From: CAYOMP01 sp964405075
Lineage (GTDB): Bacteria > Bacillota > Clostridia > Lachnospirales > Lachnospiraceae
Assembly (NCBI GenBank): GCA_964405075.1
Contig: CAYOMP010000001.1
Coordinates: 1-64,000 of the forward strand
Length of the DNA: 64,000 nucleotides
Direction of reading: 5' to 3'
Every line of letters starts with the position of its first letter. The stretch's first letter is position 1. The notes below the pieces were generated by a model, which was not told the DNA's origin, did not search any database, and saw only the letters and a program-made list of their open reading frames with translations. Positions 47,706 through 57,494 of the stretch are shown here, in pieces. Made by a program: the position numbers and the translations under genes.

Positions 47706-47734
47706 TTTACATAATATGTAAAAAGTTATACAAT
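47706..47734 (+). promoter_or_regulatory. SigA-like promoter of the phosphofructokinase gene
   Basis: TTTACA (47706-47711), 17-base spacer, TACAAT (47729-47734), about 73 bases before the start codon. The rest of 47535-47807 shows nothing else. Confidence 0.5.
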
Positions 47735-47807
47735 TACTAATAACAATAAAAAGGCTTATTCTTAATATTTCGAAAAGAATATGGGATTATAATGGAGGGA
47801 TGAACAT

Positions 47808-49040
47808 ATGAAAGGAAATGTTATCGTAGGTCAGTCAGGTGGACCAACTTCAGCAATCAACTCTAGTTTGGCAGGGGTATATCGTACGGCACTAGACCGT
47901 GGAGCTAAGAAAGTGTATGGGATGTTATATGGCATACAAGGTCTTTTGGAAGAAAGGTATGTAGATTTATCAGAACATATTAAGAACGACTTGGATGTAG
48001 AATTACTTAAACGTACACCGGCAGCATACCTAGGGTCTTGTAGGTATAAATTACCGGAGATTCACGAAAATAGGGAAGTATATGAGAAGGTTTTTGAAAT
48101 ATTAAATCGTTTGGACATAGAAGCGTTTATTTATATTGGGGGAAATGATTCTATGGACACTATTAAGAAGTTGTCTGATTATGCAATTGTGACAGGACAA
48201 AAAACCAGATTTGTCGGTTGTCCTAAGACAATTGATAATGATTTGGCATTAACTGACCATACACCGGGGTATGGTAGTGCGGCTAAATATATTGGAACTT
48301 CTGTAAAAGAAATTATTAGAGATGGATTTTGTTTGGAATATACCAATGGTGTTGTTACTATTGTTGAGATTATGGGACGTAATGCAGGTTGGTTAACTGG
48401 TGCTTCTGCACTTGCTAAAGGTGAAGATTGTCCGGGACCGGATTTAATTTATTTGCCGGAGATTCCCTTTGATCTTGAGGACTTTAGTAAACGTATTAAA
48501 GAATTACTTAAGAAAAAAAGTTCAATAGTAGTAGCGGTTTCAGAAGGGATTAAATTAAAGGATGGAAGGTATGTTTGTGAATTGGGGGCAAGTGTAGACT
48601 TTGTAGATGCTTTTGGTCATAAACAATTATCAGGAACGGCAAGCTATCTGGCAAGCTTTGTGGCAGGAGAGGCAGGATGTAAGACCAGAGCTATTGAATT
48701 GAGTACATTGCAAAGAGCAGCATCTCATTGTGCTTCACGAGTAGATATTTTGGAGGGGTATCAGGTAGGCGGCGCAGCAGTAAAAGCTGCAGATGAAGGT
48801 GATTCAGGTATGATGGTTGTTATTGAGAGATTTTCGGATGACCCATATCAATCAGGTACAGCTGTTAAGGATGTACATAAGATTGCAAATGATGAAAGAG
48901 TGGTCCCAAGAAATTGGGTAAATGAGGATGGAACATATGTAACAGAGGAGTTTATTACATATGTCAGACCATTGATTCAAGGAGATGTATCACCTATTAT
49001 GGTAGATGGTATTCCACGTCATTTATATCGTCCATTTTAA
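47808..49040 (+). CDS. pfp: Pyrophosphate-dependent 6-phosphofructokinase
   Basis: A 410-residue PfkA-family enzyme. Two residues decide the phosphate donor: GGNDSMDT has aspartate where ATP enzymes have glycine, and CPKTIDNDL has lysine where ATP enzymes have glycine; both indicate pyrophosphate use. Other signatures are GQSGGPTSAIN and EIMGRNAGWL. It interconverts fructose 6-phosphate and fructose 1,6-bisphosphate reversibly. GGAGGG precedes the ATG. A fructokinase-type ROK gene follows, giving a compact fructose-to-FBP route. Confidence 0.93.
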   Translation: MKGNVIVGQSGGPTSAINSSLAGVYRTALDRGAKKVYGMLYGIQGLLEERYVDLSEHIKNDLDVELLKRTPAAYLGSCRYKLPEIHENREVYEKVFEILNRLDIEAFIYIGGNDSMDTIKKLSDYAIVTGQKTRFVGCPKTIDNDLALTDHTPGYGSAAKYIGTSVKEIIRDGFCLEYTNGVVTIVEIMGRNAGWLTGASALAKGEDCPGPDLIYLPEIPFDLEDFSKRIKELLKKKSSIVVAVSEGIKLKDGRYVCELGASVDFVDAFGHKQLSGTASYLASFVAGEAGCKTRAIELSTLQRAASHCASRVDILEGYQVGGAAVKAADEGDSGMMVVIERFSDDPYQSGTAVKDVHKIANDERVVPRNWVNEDGTYVTEEFITYVRPLIQGDVSPIMVDGIPRHLYRPF

Positions 49041-49085
49041 TATAGGCAAAGTAAGAGGAGAATAGTCTGCTTGACCAATTTTTTG

Positions 49086-49144
49086 CAACTGCCGTAAATT
49101 ATATGAAACTCGCAAAGAGTATTTCATATAATTTACGGTAGTTG
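49086..49144. repeat. Long intergenic hairpin
   Basis: A stem of about 22 pairs (CAACTGCCGTAAATTATATG and its near-perfect complement ending CGGTAGTTG) surrounds a GCAAA loop with an inner CTC/GAG. No U-tract follows on either strand, so it is not a standard terminator. It may stabilise mRNA or be a repetitive palindrome. Confidence 0.7.
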
Positions 49145-49192
49145 AAGGAAAAATGTAGGGTTGAATATAATTAAAGAGATGGAGGGTTACAA

Positions 49193-50083
49193 ATGTTAAT
49201 TGGTGGAATTGAGGCTGGTGGAACTAAGATGGTATGTGCCATTGGTGATGAAAACGGGAACATTATTGATAGACAATCATTTCCAACGAGAAAACCTAAG
49301 GAAACTTTTGAGGAAATGATTGATTATTTAAAAAAATGGGATATTAAGGCATTAGGTATAGGTAGTTTTGGTCCATTAGATTTAAATAGAAAATCTAGTA
49401 CATATGGATATATTACCAGTACACCTAAACCAGGTTGGAAAAACTGTGATTTTGTAGGGACTTTTAATAAGGCATTAAATGTGCCTGTTGGTTTTGACAC
49501 AGATGTTAATGGGGCAATTTTAGGGGAAGTAACTTGGGGAGCTGCTAAGGGGACTCAATCTGCTATTTATATTACAATTGGTACAGGTGTTGGAGTTGGT
49601 GTGTATGTGAATGGACAACTTTTACATGGGTTAGTTCATCCGGAGGCAGGGCATATTCTGTTAGAGAAACATCCAAATGATGTTTATAAAGGACATTGCC
49701 CATTCCATACCAATTGTTTGGAAGGATTGGCAGCAGGACCGGCTATTGAAGAACGTTGGGGAGCTAAAGGAGTGGATTTAGCTGACAGATCGGAAGTATG
49801 GGAGTTGGAAAGTTATTATATAGCTAGTGCCATAACTAATTATATATTGACATATTCACCAGAGAAAATTATCCTGTGGGGCGGTGTAATGCATCAGGAA
49901 AAAATGTTTGATATGGTTAGAAAAAATGTCAAAGATATGTTAAATGGTTATGTAGCTAACGAAATGATAACAGACAGAATAGATGAATATATTGTAAAGC
50001 CGGCTCTTGGTGAAAATCCGGGAGTTTTAGGTGCGATACAATTAGGATTAGAGGAGTACAATAGAGTTTTTAACAATCAATAA
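49193..50083 (+). CDS. ROK-family fructokinase
   Basis: A 296-residue sugar kinase: ATP site GGIEAGGTKMVCAIG, sugar site GFDTDVNGAILGE with the catalytic aspartate, ITIGTGVGVGVY, and the zinc motif HPEAGHILL followed by CPFHTNCLEG, all typical of the ScrK/YdhR fructokinase branch. It phosphorylates fructose (possibly mannose) at C6. GGAGGG precedes the ATG. It follows the PPi-PFK gene 150 bases downstream, consistent with joint fructose use. Confidence 0.92.
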   Translation: MLIGGIEAGGTKMVCAIGDENGNIIDRQSFPTRKPKETFEEMIDYLKKWDIKALGIGSFGPLDLNRKSSTYGYITSTPKPGWKNCDFVGTFNKALNVPVGFDTDVNGAILGEVTWGAAKGTQSAIYITIGTGVGVGVYVNGQLLHGLVHPEAGHILLEKHPNDVYKGHCPFHTNCLEGLAAGPAIEERWGAKGVDLADRSEVWELESYYIASAITNYILTYSPEKIILWGGVMHQEKMFDMVRKNVKDMLNGYVANEMITDRIDEYIVKPALGENPGVLGAIQLGLEEYNRVFNNQ

Positions 50084-50264
50084 TAGAAAGTTATTAATAA
50101 ACAAGATTTATATTTTGTAAAAATAAAAAAATAAAAGTAAAAAGAGTGTTAAGACTTCGGCTATTTTCTTATTTGAACATTATTTAGTGATATAATCAGC
50201 TTAAATTACAATGGTTGGATAGTGTGGTTAAAAATATAGTTGGTTTTTTGAAAGGACATGGCAT

Positions 50265-53200
50265 ATGAAGAAAATCACTCAAAGGGTATATGTTTTAGGA
50301 ATAATTATAATATTTATAATATTTGGTTTATTATATAGCGAAACAAGGGTAGCAGGCTCACAGGAGAAAAGTGAACTTGTTAGGGTTGATATGCGAGGAG
50401 TTTATTCTCTTGATGGCGGAGAATGGATAGAGTTTTCTTCAATTGATCAATTTGAAGAAAAAAATGCGCATAAAGTAGAGATAAAAGGATTTTTTAATTC
50501 TAATATTCCTTCTAATGAGGTGTTATATCTATTTCCTAGAAATTTAGAGATAACTATGAAGGTTAATGGGGATGTTGTATATGAATTCCTTAGAACATCG
50601 GAAATATCACAAGGAACAGGCCAGGGGATAGGCGTAATAAACACAGGCACAATTAGAACTAATGATACTGTAGAATTTGAAATAACCAATCCATGGTATC
50701 AGGATAAAAACTTTCAGAATATGATGAAAAATTTCCTGTCCAGAATGGCAATGGGTGAAGGTGAAGAGATTTATAAAATCGTGTTAAGAGATTGTACAGG
50801 TGGAATTTTCTTAACTGCGCTGATATTTTTTATATCATTGATTTTAATGTTTATTACAGGGTATACAGCCTGCTACAACATACATATTGCGAAACAGTAT
50901 GCTGTGTTTACGTTTTTTTCCTTTGTATGTAGTTGGTATGTATTGGTGGATACTCTCTATTTCTATATGCCTATTTTTTTTAAGAGTCCGGTATGGTGCA
51001 ATATATTATCTGTTATACCAGTGTATTTGCTAACACTATCAGCTTCGTTATATTTTTATGTAAGCACAAAAAGTGAAGTGATCAAGAAGATATTAGTATG
51101 GTGTACTAATATTATGTTTGTAATTACAATATTGGCAATGGGATTACAGTTATTTGGCATTAAGGACATTTATCCAAGCCAGAACTATTTTCTAACAATT
51201 TCCGCATTAGTATTATTAGTCGGAGTAGTTGGAACAATTTGTGATGGGGTTATTTATAAAAATAGCGATATATTTGCATTGGTAAGAAGTTTTACACCAA
51301 TATTTATAGGTGGAGCTATTCAGTATTTTGACTTTTATTTTAACTTTTGGGAAGATAGATCATTAATGCCTGAAGTAATTACTCTCTCTTTGATTTTACA
51401 GACTTCCCATTTAATTCATGTGGTGTATCAATTAACAAAAGAGCAGGAAGCCAAGGAAAAAGAATACTTAAAAAAACAAGAAGAAAATATGAGGCAGCTG
51501 GAAATAATTAATGGTTTAGCCTCTGATTACAATTCTGTATATTATTTGGACTTGGATAATGATAGTGTGGAAGTGCTACGATTAGACAAACATGGTAATT
51601 TGTATACAGGAATAGATTTTGAAACCTACGGAAAATATGAAAAGAGCATAGAAAGTTATGCTAATTTAGTTTTGGAAGGAAGCGAAAGAAAACGCTTTAT
51701 TGAGCTCACCAGTTTAGAAAATCTAAGGGAACAAATGAATGATAGTGAGGTTTTTTCATTTGTTTACAAAACTATCCAGAATGGTGAAGAAATGTATTTT
51801 CAATTGAAGGCTGTAAAAGTTGGAGAATATGAAAAAAATAAAAAAATTGTTATAGGTTTCAGTGATATAACAGAAGAAACCAAAGAAAAGCGTAAACAGC
51901 AAGAGGCTTTAGAGATAGCATTAGAACAGGCGCAACAGGCTAGTAAGGCAAAAGGAACCTTCCTTTCAAATATGTCTCATGATATTAGAACACCAATGAA
52001 TGCAATAATAGGATTTGCAACTTTGGCAGCAGGACATATTGATAATACAGAGAGAGTAAAGGATTGTTTGAAAAAAATCATGTCATCATCTAATCATTTG
52101 CTTAGTTTAATAAATGATGTATTAGATATGAGCAGAATTGAAAGTGGTAAAATTACCATTGAAGAGAAGCCGTGTAGTTTGTCTGAGATATTCCATGATT
52201 TAAAAACGATTATTCAAGGAGAAATAAAGTCTAAACAACTGGAAATGTACATAGATACAGTAGACGTGTTTGATGAAGATATTTTCTGTGATAAGTTAAG
52301 AATGAATCAGATGTTTCTTAACCTTCTTAGTAATGCCATTAAGTTTTCAAAGCCGGGTGGAATAATTAGTGTAAGAATTATTCAAAGAAAGAGTAATATG
52401 GAAGATTATGGTTCTTATGAATTTAGAGTGAAAGATACAGGTGTTGGAATGACACCAGATTTCATTGAACATATTTTTGAACCGTTCTCAAGAGAAAAGA
52501 GTTCTACTGTCAGTGGAATTCAGGGAACGGGTTTAGGTATGGCAATTACTAAGAATATAGTAGATATGATGGGTGGAACTATTACCGTTAATAGCGAACT
52601 TGGTAAAGGAACTGAATTTGTAGTAAATATTGACTTTAGAATTCAGAAAGAAAAACATCAATCGGTGGAAATAAAAGAATTAGAAGGGCTGAGAGCACTT
52701 GTGGTAGATGACGATTTTAACACATGTGATAGTGTAACTCATATGTTAATGCAGGTGGGAATGCGTGCTGAATGGACAATGAGTGGTAGTGAAGCTATTC
52801 TGAGAACAAGACAGGCTATTTCTAGAAGTGATGAATTCTATACTTATATTATAGATTGGATTATGCCGGATATGAACGGTATAGAACTTACCAGAAGAAT
52901 AAGAAAAGAAGTAGGAGATAGTTGTCCTATAGTTATTCTTACTGCATATGACTGGTCTGATATTGAAGAGGAAGCCAAGGAAGCAGGAGTTACAGCTTTT
53001 TGCAGCAAACCAATGTTTATGTCAGATTTAAGAAATACTTTATTAAATGCAGCAGGTTTAATTAAGGAAGAAGAAACGGAAGAAGCTAGGGAATATGAAA
53101 AATTTATTGGTAAGAAGATATTGTTAGTAGAGGACAATGAGCTTAACCGAGAAATTGCAACTGAGATTCTTCAAGACTATGGATTTGTAGTTGATTATGC

Positions 53201-53480
53201 AGAGGATGGAACTGTAGCAGTTCAGAAGATGCAACTGGCTAAACGCGAGGATTATGATATTATTCTTATGGACATCCAAATGCCTCTTATGAATGGTTAT
53301 GAGGCTACAAGGGAAATACGTCAAATTAAAGAAGCACAAGACATTCCTATTATAGCAATGACTGCAAATGCATTTGACGAAGACAAAAGAAAAGCCTTTG
53401 AAAGTGGAATGAATGGATATATATCCAAGCCTATTGAAATTGAAAAATTACTGGAAACATTAGAAAAAACAATTGAATAG
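50265..53480 (+). CDS. Hybrid sensor histidine kinase with two receiver domains
   Basis: A 1071-residue protein. A signal-anchor segment (about 7-24) and an extracellular domain of about 150 residues are followed by seven membrane helices (about 185-390), a coiled coil, a PAS-like region (about 420-550), HisKA with His572 in SNMSHDIRTPMNAIIGF, a HATPase domain (FLNLLSNAIKFS, GTGLGMAITK), receiver 1 with Asp864 in IIDWIMPDMNG and receiver 2 with Asp1003 in IILMDIQMPLMNG. No output domain or dedicated regulator follows, so signalling partners are unknown. Confidence 0.92.
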   Translation: MKKITQRVYVLGIIIIFIIFGLLYSETRVAGSQEKSELVRVDMRGVYSLDGGEWIEFSSIDQFEEKNAHKVEIKGFFNSNIPSNEVLYLFPRNLEITMKVNGDVVYEFLRTSEISQGTGQGIGVINTGTIRTNDTVEFEITNPWYQDKNFQNMMKNFLSRMAMGEGEEIYKIVLRDCTGGIFLTALIFFISLILMFITGYTACYNIHIAKQYAVFTFFSFVCSWYVLVDTLYFYMPIFFKSPVWCNILSVIPVYLLTLSASLYFYVSTKSEVIKKILVWCTNIMFVITILAMGLQLFGIKDIYPSQNYFLTISALVLLVGVVGTICDGVIYKNSDIFALVRSFTPIFIGGAIQYFDFYFNFWEDRSLMPEVITLSLILQTSHLIHVVYQLTKEQEAKEKEYLKKQEENMRQLEIINGLASDYNSVYYLDLDNDSVEVLRLDKHGNLYTGIDFETYGKYEKSIESYANLVLEGSERKRFIELTSLENLREQMNDSEVFSFVYKTIQNGEEMYFQLKAVKVGEYEKNKKIVIGFSDITEETKEKRKQQEALEIALEQAQQASKAKGTFLSNMSHDIRTPMNAIIGFATLAAGHIDNTERVKDCLKKIMSSSNHLLSLINDVLDMSRIESGKITIEEKPCSLSEIFHDLKTIIQGEIKSKQLEMYIDTVDVFDEDIFCDKLRMNQMFLNLLSNAIKFSKPGGIISVRIIQRKSNMEDYGSYEFRVKDTGVGMTPDFIEHIFEPFSREKSSTVSGIQGTGLGMAITKNIVDMMGGTITVNSELGKGTEFVVNIDFRIQKEKHQSVEIKELEGLRALVVDDDFNTCDSVTHMLMQVGMRAEWTMSGSEAILRTRQAISRSDEFYTYIIDWIMPDMNGIELTRRIRKEVGDSCPIVILTAYDWSDIEEEAKEAGVTAFCSKPMFMSDLRNTLLNAAGLIKEEETEEAREYEKFIGKKILLVEDNELNREIATEILQDYGFVVDYAEDGTVAVQKMQLAKREDYDIILMDIQMPLMNGYEATREIRQIKEAQDIPIIAMTANAFDEDKRKAFESGMNGYISKPIEIEKLLETLEKTIE

Positions 53481-53686
53481 CTCAATCCCCAATAAGGATT
53501 GAAAGGTAAAGATTATTAAAGATAGTTGTGTGTTAAATTAGTATATCAGCATATAATGATAAAATAATTTAGTTACATTTTTTCTCCAATTAGTTATTGA
53601 CTTAAAAAAGATATTATACGAAAATAGAAAACGTAAAATGAATGATATAATTCGAATATAAAGGATATTAAAAAGAGGAGAGAACA

Positions 53687-54559
53687 ATGGGCGAGTACAA
53701 AATAGTAACAGATGCAACAGCCGACATTACATTAGAAGATGCTGCTGCAATTGATATAGCAGTAATTCCTATGCAATTTATGATGGGTGAAGAGTCTTGT
53801 ACTTTTGGCTTAGGAGAAGGCGATATTACAGCTAAGGAATTTTATGATAGTTTAAAAGCCGGTAAAACAGCAAGTACATCACAGATTACGCCATATGTAT
53901 ATGAAGAATTTTTTAGCAAATATTTAAAAGAGGGACTAGACATTTTATATGTTTGTTTTTCTTCAGGATTAAGTGATACCATTAATTCTGCAAGAGTTGC
54001 AGTTGAAAATTTGAAAGAAGAATATCCAGATAGAAAAGTGTTAATAGTTGATACATTATGTGCCTCTGTTGGTGAAGCAATGATGTGTGATGCTGTTGCA
54101 CGAAAAAAACGAGACGGAATGTCCATGGAAGATTTGGCAAAATGGGTAGAGGATAATAGAGATAATGCCTGCCACTGGTTTACTGTAGCAGATTTAGGAC
54201 ATTTAGCCAGAGGAGGAAGAATTTCTGCCGTTACAGCTATTGCAGGTACAGCATTGAATATTAAACCTATTTTGCATTTAGATATTACAGGTCATTTAGT
54301 TAATGTTACAAAGGTAAGAGGCAGAAAGAAATCAATAGGAGCCTTGGTTGATAAGTTCAAAGAAGGATACGATGCTGGTTATGGCAAGGAAGTATTTATA
54401 GGACATGGTGATTGTATTGAAGATGCTAATAAGATGGCAGATGGTATAAGAGAAGTATGCCCGGACATTAATGTTCATATATATCCGGTAGGACCAATTA
54501 TTGGTGCACATACTGGACCAGATATTTTATTAGTTTCTTATTTTGGGAATAATAAATAG
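53687..54559 (+). CDS. DegV family fatty-acid-binding protein
   Basis: A 290-residue protein with the DegV signatures: KIVTDATADITLEDA at the N-terminus, TSQITPYVYEEFF, SSGLSDTINSARVA, HLARGGRISAV and a C-terminal GPIIGAHTGPD. FakB-type members hold an acyl chain for phosphorylation by FakA kinase and feed phospholipid synthesis. FakA is not in the window. AGGAGAG precedes the ATG; a strong terminator follows, so it is monocistronic. Confidence 0.93.
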   Translation: MGEYKIVTDATADITLEDAAAIDIAVIPMQFMMGEESCTFGLGEGDITAKEFYDSLKAGKTASTSQITPYVYEEFFSKYLKEGLDILYVCFSSGLSDTINSARVAVENLKEEYPDRKVLIVDTLCASVGEAMMCDAVARKKRDGMSMEDLAKWVEDNRDNACHWFTVADLGHLARGGRISAVTAIAGTALNIKPILHLDITGHLVNVTKVRGRKKSIGALVDKFKEGYDAGYGKEVFIGHGDCIEDANKMADGIREVCPDINVHIYPVGPIIGAHTGPDILLVSYFGNNK

Positions 54560-54600
54560 TTTTTGAAAAGATTAAGATAAAATACCCTATAAACGGGAGG

Positions 54601-54641
54601 ATGCCAGGTAAAGTGGAGAGAGTTACTTACCTGGCATTTTT
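54601..54641 (+). terminator. Intrinsic terminator after degV
   Basis: ATGCCAGGTAA (54601-54611) pairs with TTACCTGGCAT (54627-54637) and runs into TTTTTAT. The following 250 bases to 54893 are very AT-rich and show nothing else. Confidence 0.88.
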
Positions 54642-54893
54642 ATAGTATTATGAAAAAGTTTTTAACTGAATTTGTATTATTTGTTTATTTAACTTGTTAA
54701 ATCCTTAACTTTATTTTATTATAGAAAACAATAATGAAGAAATAATGTGACTTTAATGAATTTGCTTTTAATATATAATGAATAAAATATGAACGATATT
54801 AGAAGTAATGTTAGTGTAAAAACTTGTTTGATTTTGTAAATGTATACTGTTACAATAAAATTAAATGATGCTTTTTTTACGGAGGGAAGTATA

Positions 54894-55949
54894 ATGGTAT
54901 TAATATATAAGTGTCCATCTTGTGGCTCTAATATGAAGTTTGACAGTGAACAACAGATGATGGTGTGTGAGCATTGTAATACTGCCAAATCTGTTACTCA
55001 GATGGAGCAAATAACAAAAGAGGCAGAAATGCTTAATAACGAACAAGATAATGTAGAGTGTGATAACACAGCAGAAACTATGGAGGTTAAAGTATACAAA
55101 TGTCCTGCATGTGGAGCAGAGCTATTGACAGATGAAAATACATCAGCTACATTTTGCAATTTCTGTGGAAATGCTACGTTAATAGAGAATCGTTTACAGG
55201 GTGTGAATGCACCAACAGGTGTTATTCCTTTTGAACATAATAAAGAAGAAGCTGTGGCAGCTTTTAAGAAGTGGAGTAAGAAAGGGTTACTAACACCAAA
55301 GGAATTTGTTAGTCAAAATACAATTGAAAAAATCACGGGTATGTATGTGCCATTTTGGTTATATGATTATAATTCAGAAGTTGATTTGGATGCACGTTGT
55401 ACGAGAGTCAGAGTAGAACGTCATGGAAATAAGGAAATTACAAATACAGAACACTATAATGTACATAGAAATGTTACAATGCAGTTTAACAGGGTGCCGG
55501 CAGATGCTTCTGAAAAAATGGATGATGATATTATGGATAAGCTGGAACCTTTTGATTATGGCGATATAAAGAAGTTTGAAATTCCTTATTTATCAGGTTA
55601 TGTATCAGAAAAATATAATTTTACCAGCAAAGAATTAGAAGACAGAGTAGAAAGCAGGTTAGAGCAGTATGCTAAGGATATGGCAAGGGGAACTATTAAT
55701 GGTTATGCAACTACTGCTGTCATAAGAGAAGATGTTACACTACATAAACAAAAGGCAGATTATATTTTGATGCCGGTATGGATGTTGAACTATAGATACA
55801 AAGGGCAAACATTTACATTTACAATGAATGGGCAAACAGGAAAAGTAGTTGGTAAGCTGCCAATTAGTGTAGGAAAAGTTATTTCATTGTTTGCTGGAAG
55901 TTCGGTTGCGGTATTTGCAATAATTAAATTGTTTGAAATGTTTATATAG
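54894..55949 (+). CDS. Double zinc-ribbon membrane protein
   Basis: A 351-residue protein started by GGAGGG before the ATG at 54894. Two zinc ribbons lie at the N-terminus (YKCPSCGSN with CEHCN; YKCPACGAE with CNFCGN), then a 200-residue domain containing MYVPFWLYDYNSEVDLDARC, and a C-terminal membrane segment (VISLFAGSSVAVFAIIKLF). Similar proteins are widespread in Firmicutes without known function; some are annotated TFIIB-type zinc ribbon. The TPM-domain gene follows after 11 bases, so the two probably act together at the membrane. Confidence 0.82.
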   Translation: MVLIYKCPSCGSNMKFDSEQQMMVCEHCNTAKSVTQMEQITKEAEMLNNEQDNVECDNTAETMEVKVYKCPACGAELLTDENTSATFCNFCGNATLIENRLQGVNAPTGVIPFEHNKEEAVAAFKKWSKKGLLTPKEFVSQNTIEKITGMYVPFWLYDYNSEVDLDARCTRVRVERHGNKEITNTEHYNVHRNVTMQFNRVPADASEKMDDDIMDKLEPFDYGDIKKFEIPYLSGYVSEKYNFTSKELEDRVESRLEQYAKDMARGTINGYATTAVIREDVTLHKQKADYILMPVWMLNYRYKGQTFTFTMNGQTGKVVGKLPISVGKVISLFAGSSVAVFAIIKLFEMFI

Positions 55950-55960
55950 GAGGAACATTC

Positions 55961-56737
55961 ATGAGAACATATAAAAATATATTTAAGAAATGTACAGTAA
56001 TATGTATGTTGGTATGTAGCTTTGTAATGCTTTGCGGCTTTACAAGTCCACAGCAAAAGGTATATGATAATGCACAATTATTGAGTTCAGATGAAGAGGC
56101 TAAGTTGCAAAGTTTGTGTTTAGAATATATTGCAAAAACAGAGTCTGATATTGTTGTAGTTACTACAAATACATTAGATGGTAAGTCTGTAGTAGCATAT
56201 GCAGATGATTATTTTGATTATAATGGTTTTGGTTATAACAAAGAAATGGGCGATGGCATAATTTTAGTAATTGATATGGAAGATAGAGAATTAGCTATAT
56301 CAACTAGTGGTAAATTAGTGAGTATGCTATCAGAAAACCAGACTGATAGTATGGTGTCAGAGGTGGCGTCATACTTAACAGATGGCGATTATTATGCGGG
56401 ATGTCAGACTTTTGTAGAGAGTTTTTATCAAGAGTATAATTATTCATTAGATGCAGGTAAGAGAGAGAGGATGATGACCACTCTTATAGAAGTACTAATT
56501 TCATTAGTTGTTGGTGGAATAATAACAGGGGTAATTTATAGTGGGCACAGTACCAAAATGACAGTGAATGGCTATACATATGCTAAAAACCATAAATGTG
56601 ATATAAGAAGACAAAGTGATATTTATACTAATACCACAAGAACTGTAAGAACTATAGATAATGGCGGTTCATCAGGTGGAGGCAGTCATGTGGGAAGTTC
56701 TGGAAATCGACATGGTGGTAGTTCAGGAAAATTCTAA
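55961..56737 (+). CDS. TPM-domain (YgcG-like) membrane protein
   Basis: A 258-residue protein: N-terminal signal anchor (about 12-30), TPM domain (VYDNAQLLSSDEEAKLQSLC, SDIVVVTTNTLDGKS, MGDGIILVIDMEDRELAIS), one membrane helix (about 170-190) and a glycine/serine-rich tail (SSGGGSHVGSSGNRHGGSSG). TPM proteins such as YgcG and TPM30 have been linked to envelope stress and photosystem repair, but bacterial roles are unclear. GGAGG precedes the ATG, 11 bases after the zinc-ribbon gene. Confidence 0.87.
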   Translation: MRTYKNIFKKCTVICMLVCSFVMLCGFTSPQQKVYDNAQLLSSDEEAKLQSLCLEYIAKTESDIVVVTTNTLDGKSVVAYADDYFDYNGFGYNKEMGDGIILVIDMEDRELAISTSGKLVSMLSENQTDSMVSEVASYLTDGDYYAGCQTFVESFYQEYNYSLDAGKRERMMTTLIEVLISLVVGGIITGVIYSGHSTKMTVNGYTYAKNHKCDIRRQSDIYTNTTRTVRTIDNGGSSGGGSHVGSSGNRHGGSSGKF

Positions 56738-56811
56738 ACGGTAAGACTTATTTAAAAGTACTTATTTTGTGATTCGATAAAAAATACTCGCAATTTTTTC
56801 GGAATAAAAAA

Positions 56812-56853
56812 TTTAGAATTTGATGAATGTATAATCCTGTGTCAAATTCTAAA
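56812..56853. repeat. 12-bp inverted repeat upstream of spmA
   Basis: TTTAGAATTTGA (56812-56823) and TCAAATTCTAAA (56842-56853) are perfectly complementary across 18 bases that contain TATAAT. It could be a terminator relic of the previous operon or an operator. Confidence 0.5.
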
Positions 56854-56909
56854 AGATTCATTATGTAAATAGAGGTTGCATATACTATAAAAAAACTATA
56901 GGTGATCAA

Positions 56910-57494
56910 ATGTTAAATTACTTATGGGGAATGATGATTATCATTGGAATAGTGTATGCAGCCTTTAATGGTACTATGGGAAATGTTACCACTGCAGCCA
57001 TTGATTCTGCAAAAGAGGCTATACAATTATGCATTACCATGTTAGGAGTTATGGGAATGTGGAGTGGAATAATGAAAATAGCAGAGGATGCAGGAATTAT
57101 AAATGTGGCAACTAAGAAAATAGCACCTGTAATTGACTATTTATTTCCAACTATTCCAAAAGAACATAAAGTCAGGGAATACATTTCTACTAATATTATT
57201 GCTAATATTCTGGGTTTAGGTTGGGCGGCAACACCAGCTGGTCTAAATGCAATGAAGAGTCTAAAAGAACTAAATAATAATAGTAATAGAGCAAGCACAG
57301 CTATGTGTACATTTCTTATTGTAAACATCTCGTCATTACAATTAATACCCATAAATATGATGGCATATAGAAATCAATATGGTTCAACCAATCCTGCTCT
57401 TATTGTGGCACCTGCAATTATTACCACTATCATTTCAACAATTGCAGGAATAATATTTGCAAAAGTCGCAGAAAGGATATCCAAATGCAGATAA
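56910..57494 (+). CDS. spmA: Spore maturation protein A
   Basis: A 194-residue membrane protein of the nucleoside-recognition Gate family: YLWGMMIIIGIVYAAFNG, GVMGMWSGIMKIAEDAG and the conserved LGLGWAATPAGLNAMKSL. In Bacillus SpmA with SpmB is needed for full spore core dehydration. spmB overlaps its end by 10 bases. Its presence supports a spore-forming (or recently spore-forming) host. No good ribosome site is seen; GGTGATC lies before the ATG. Confidence 0.92.
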   Translation: MLNYLWGMMIIIGIVYAAFNGTMGNVTTAAIDSAKEAIQLCITMLGVMGMWSGIMKIAEDAGIINVATKKIAPVIDYLFPTIPKEHKVREYISTNIIANILGLGWAATPAGLNAMKSLKELNNNSNRASTAMCTFLIVNISSLQLIPINMMAYRNQYGSTNPALIVAPAIITTIISTIAGIIFAKVAERISKCR

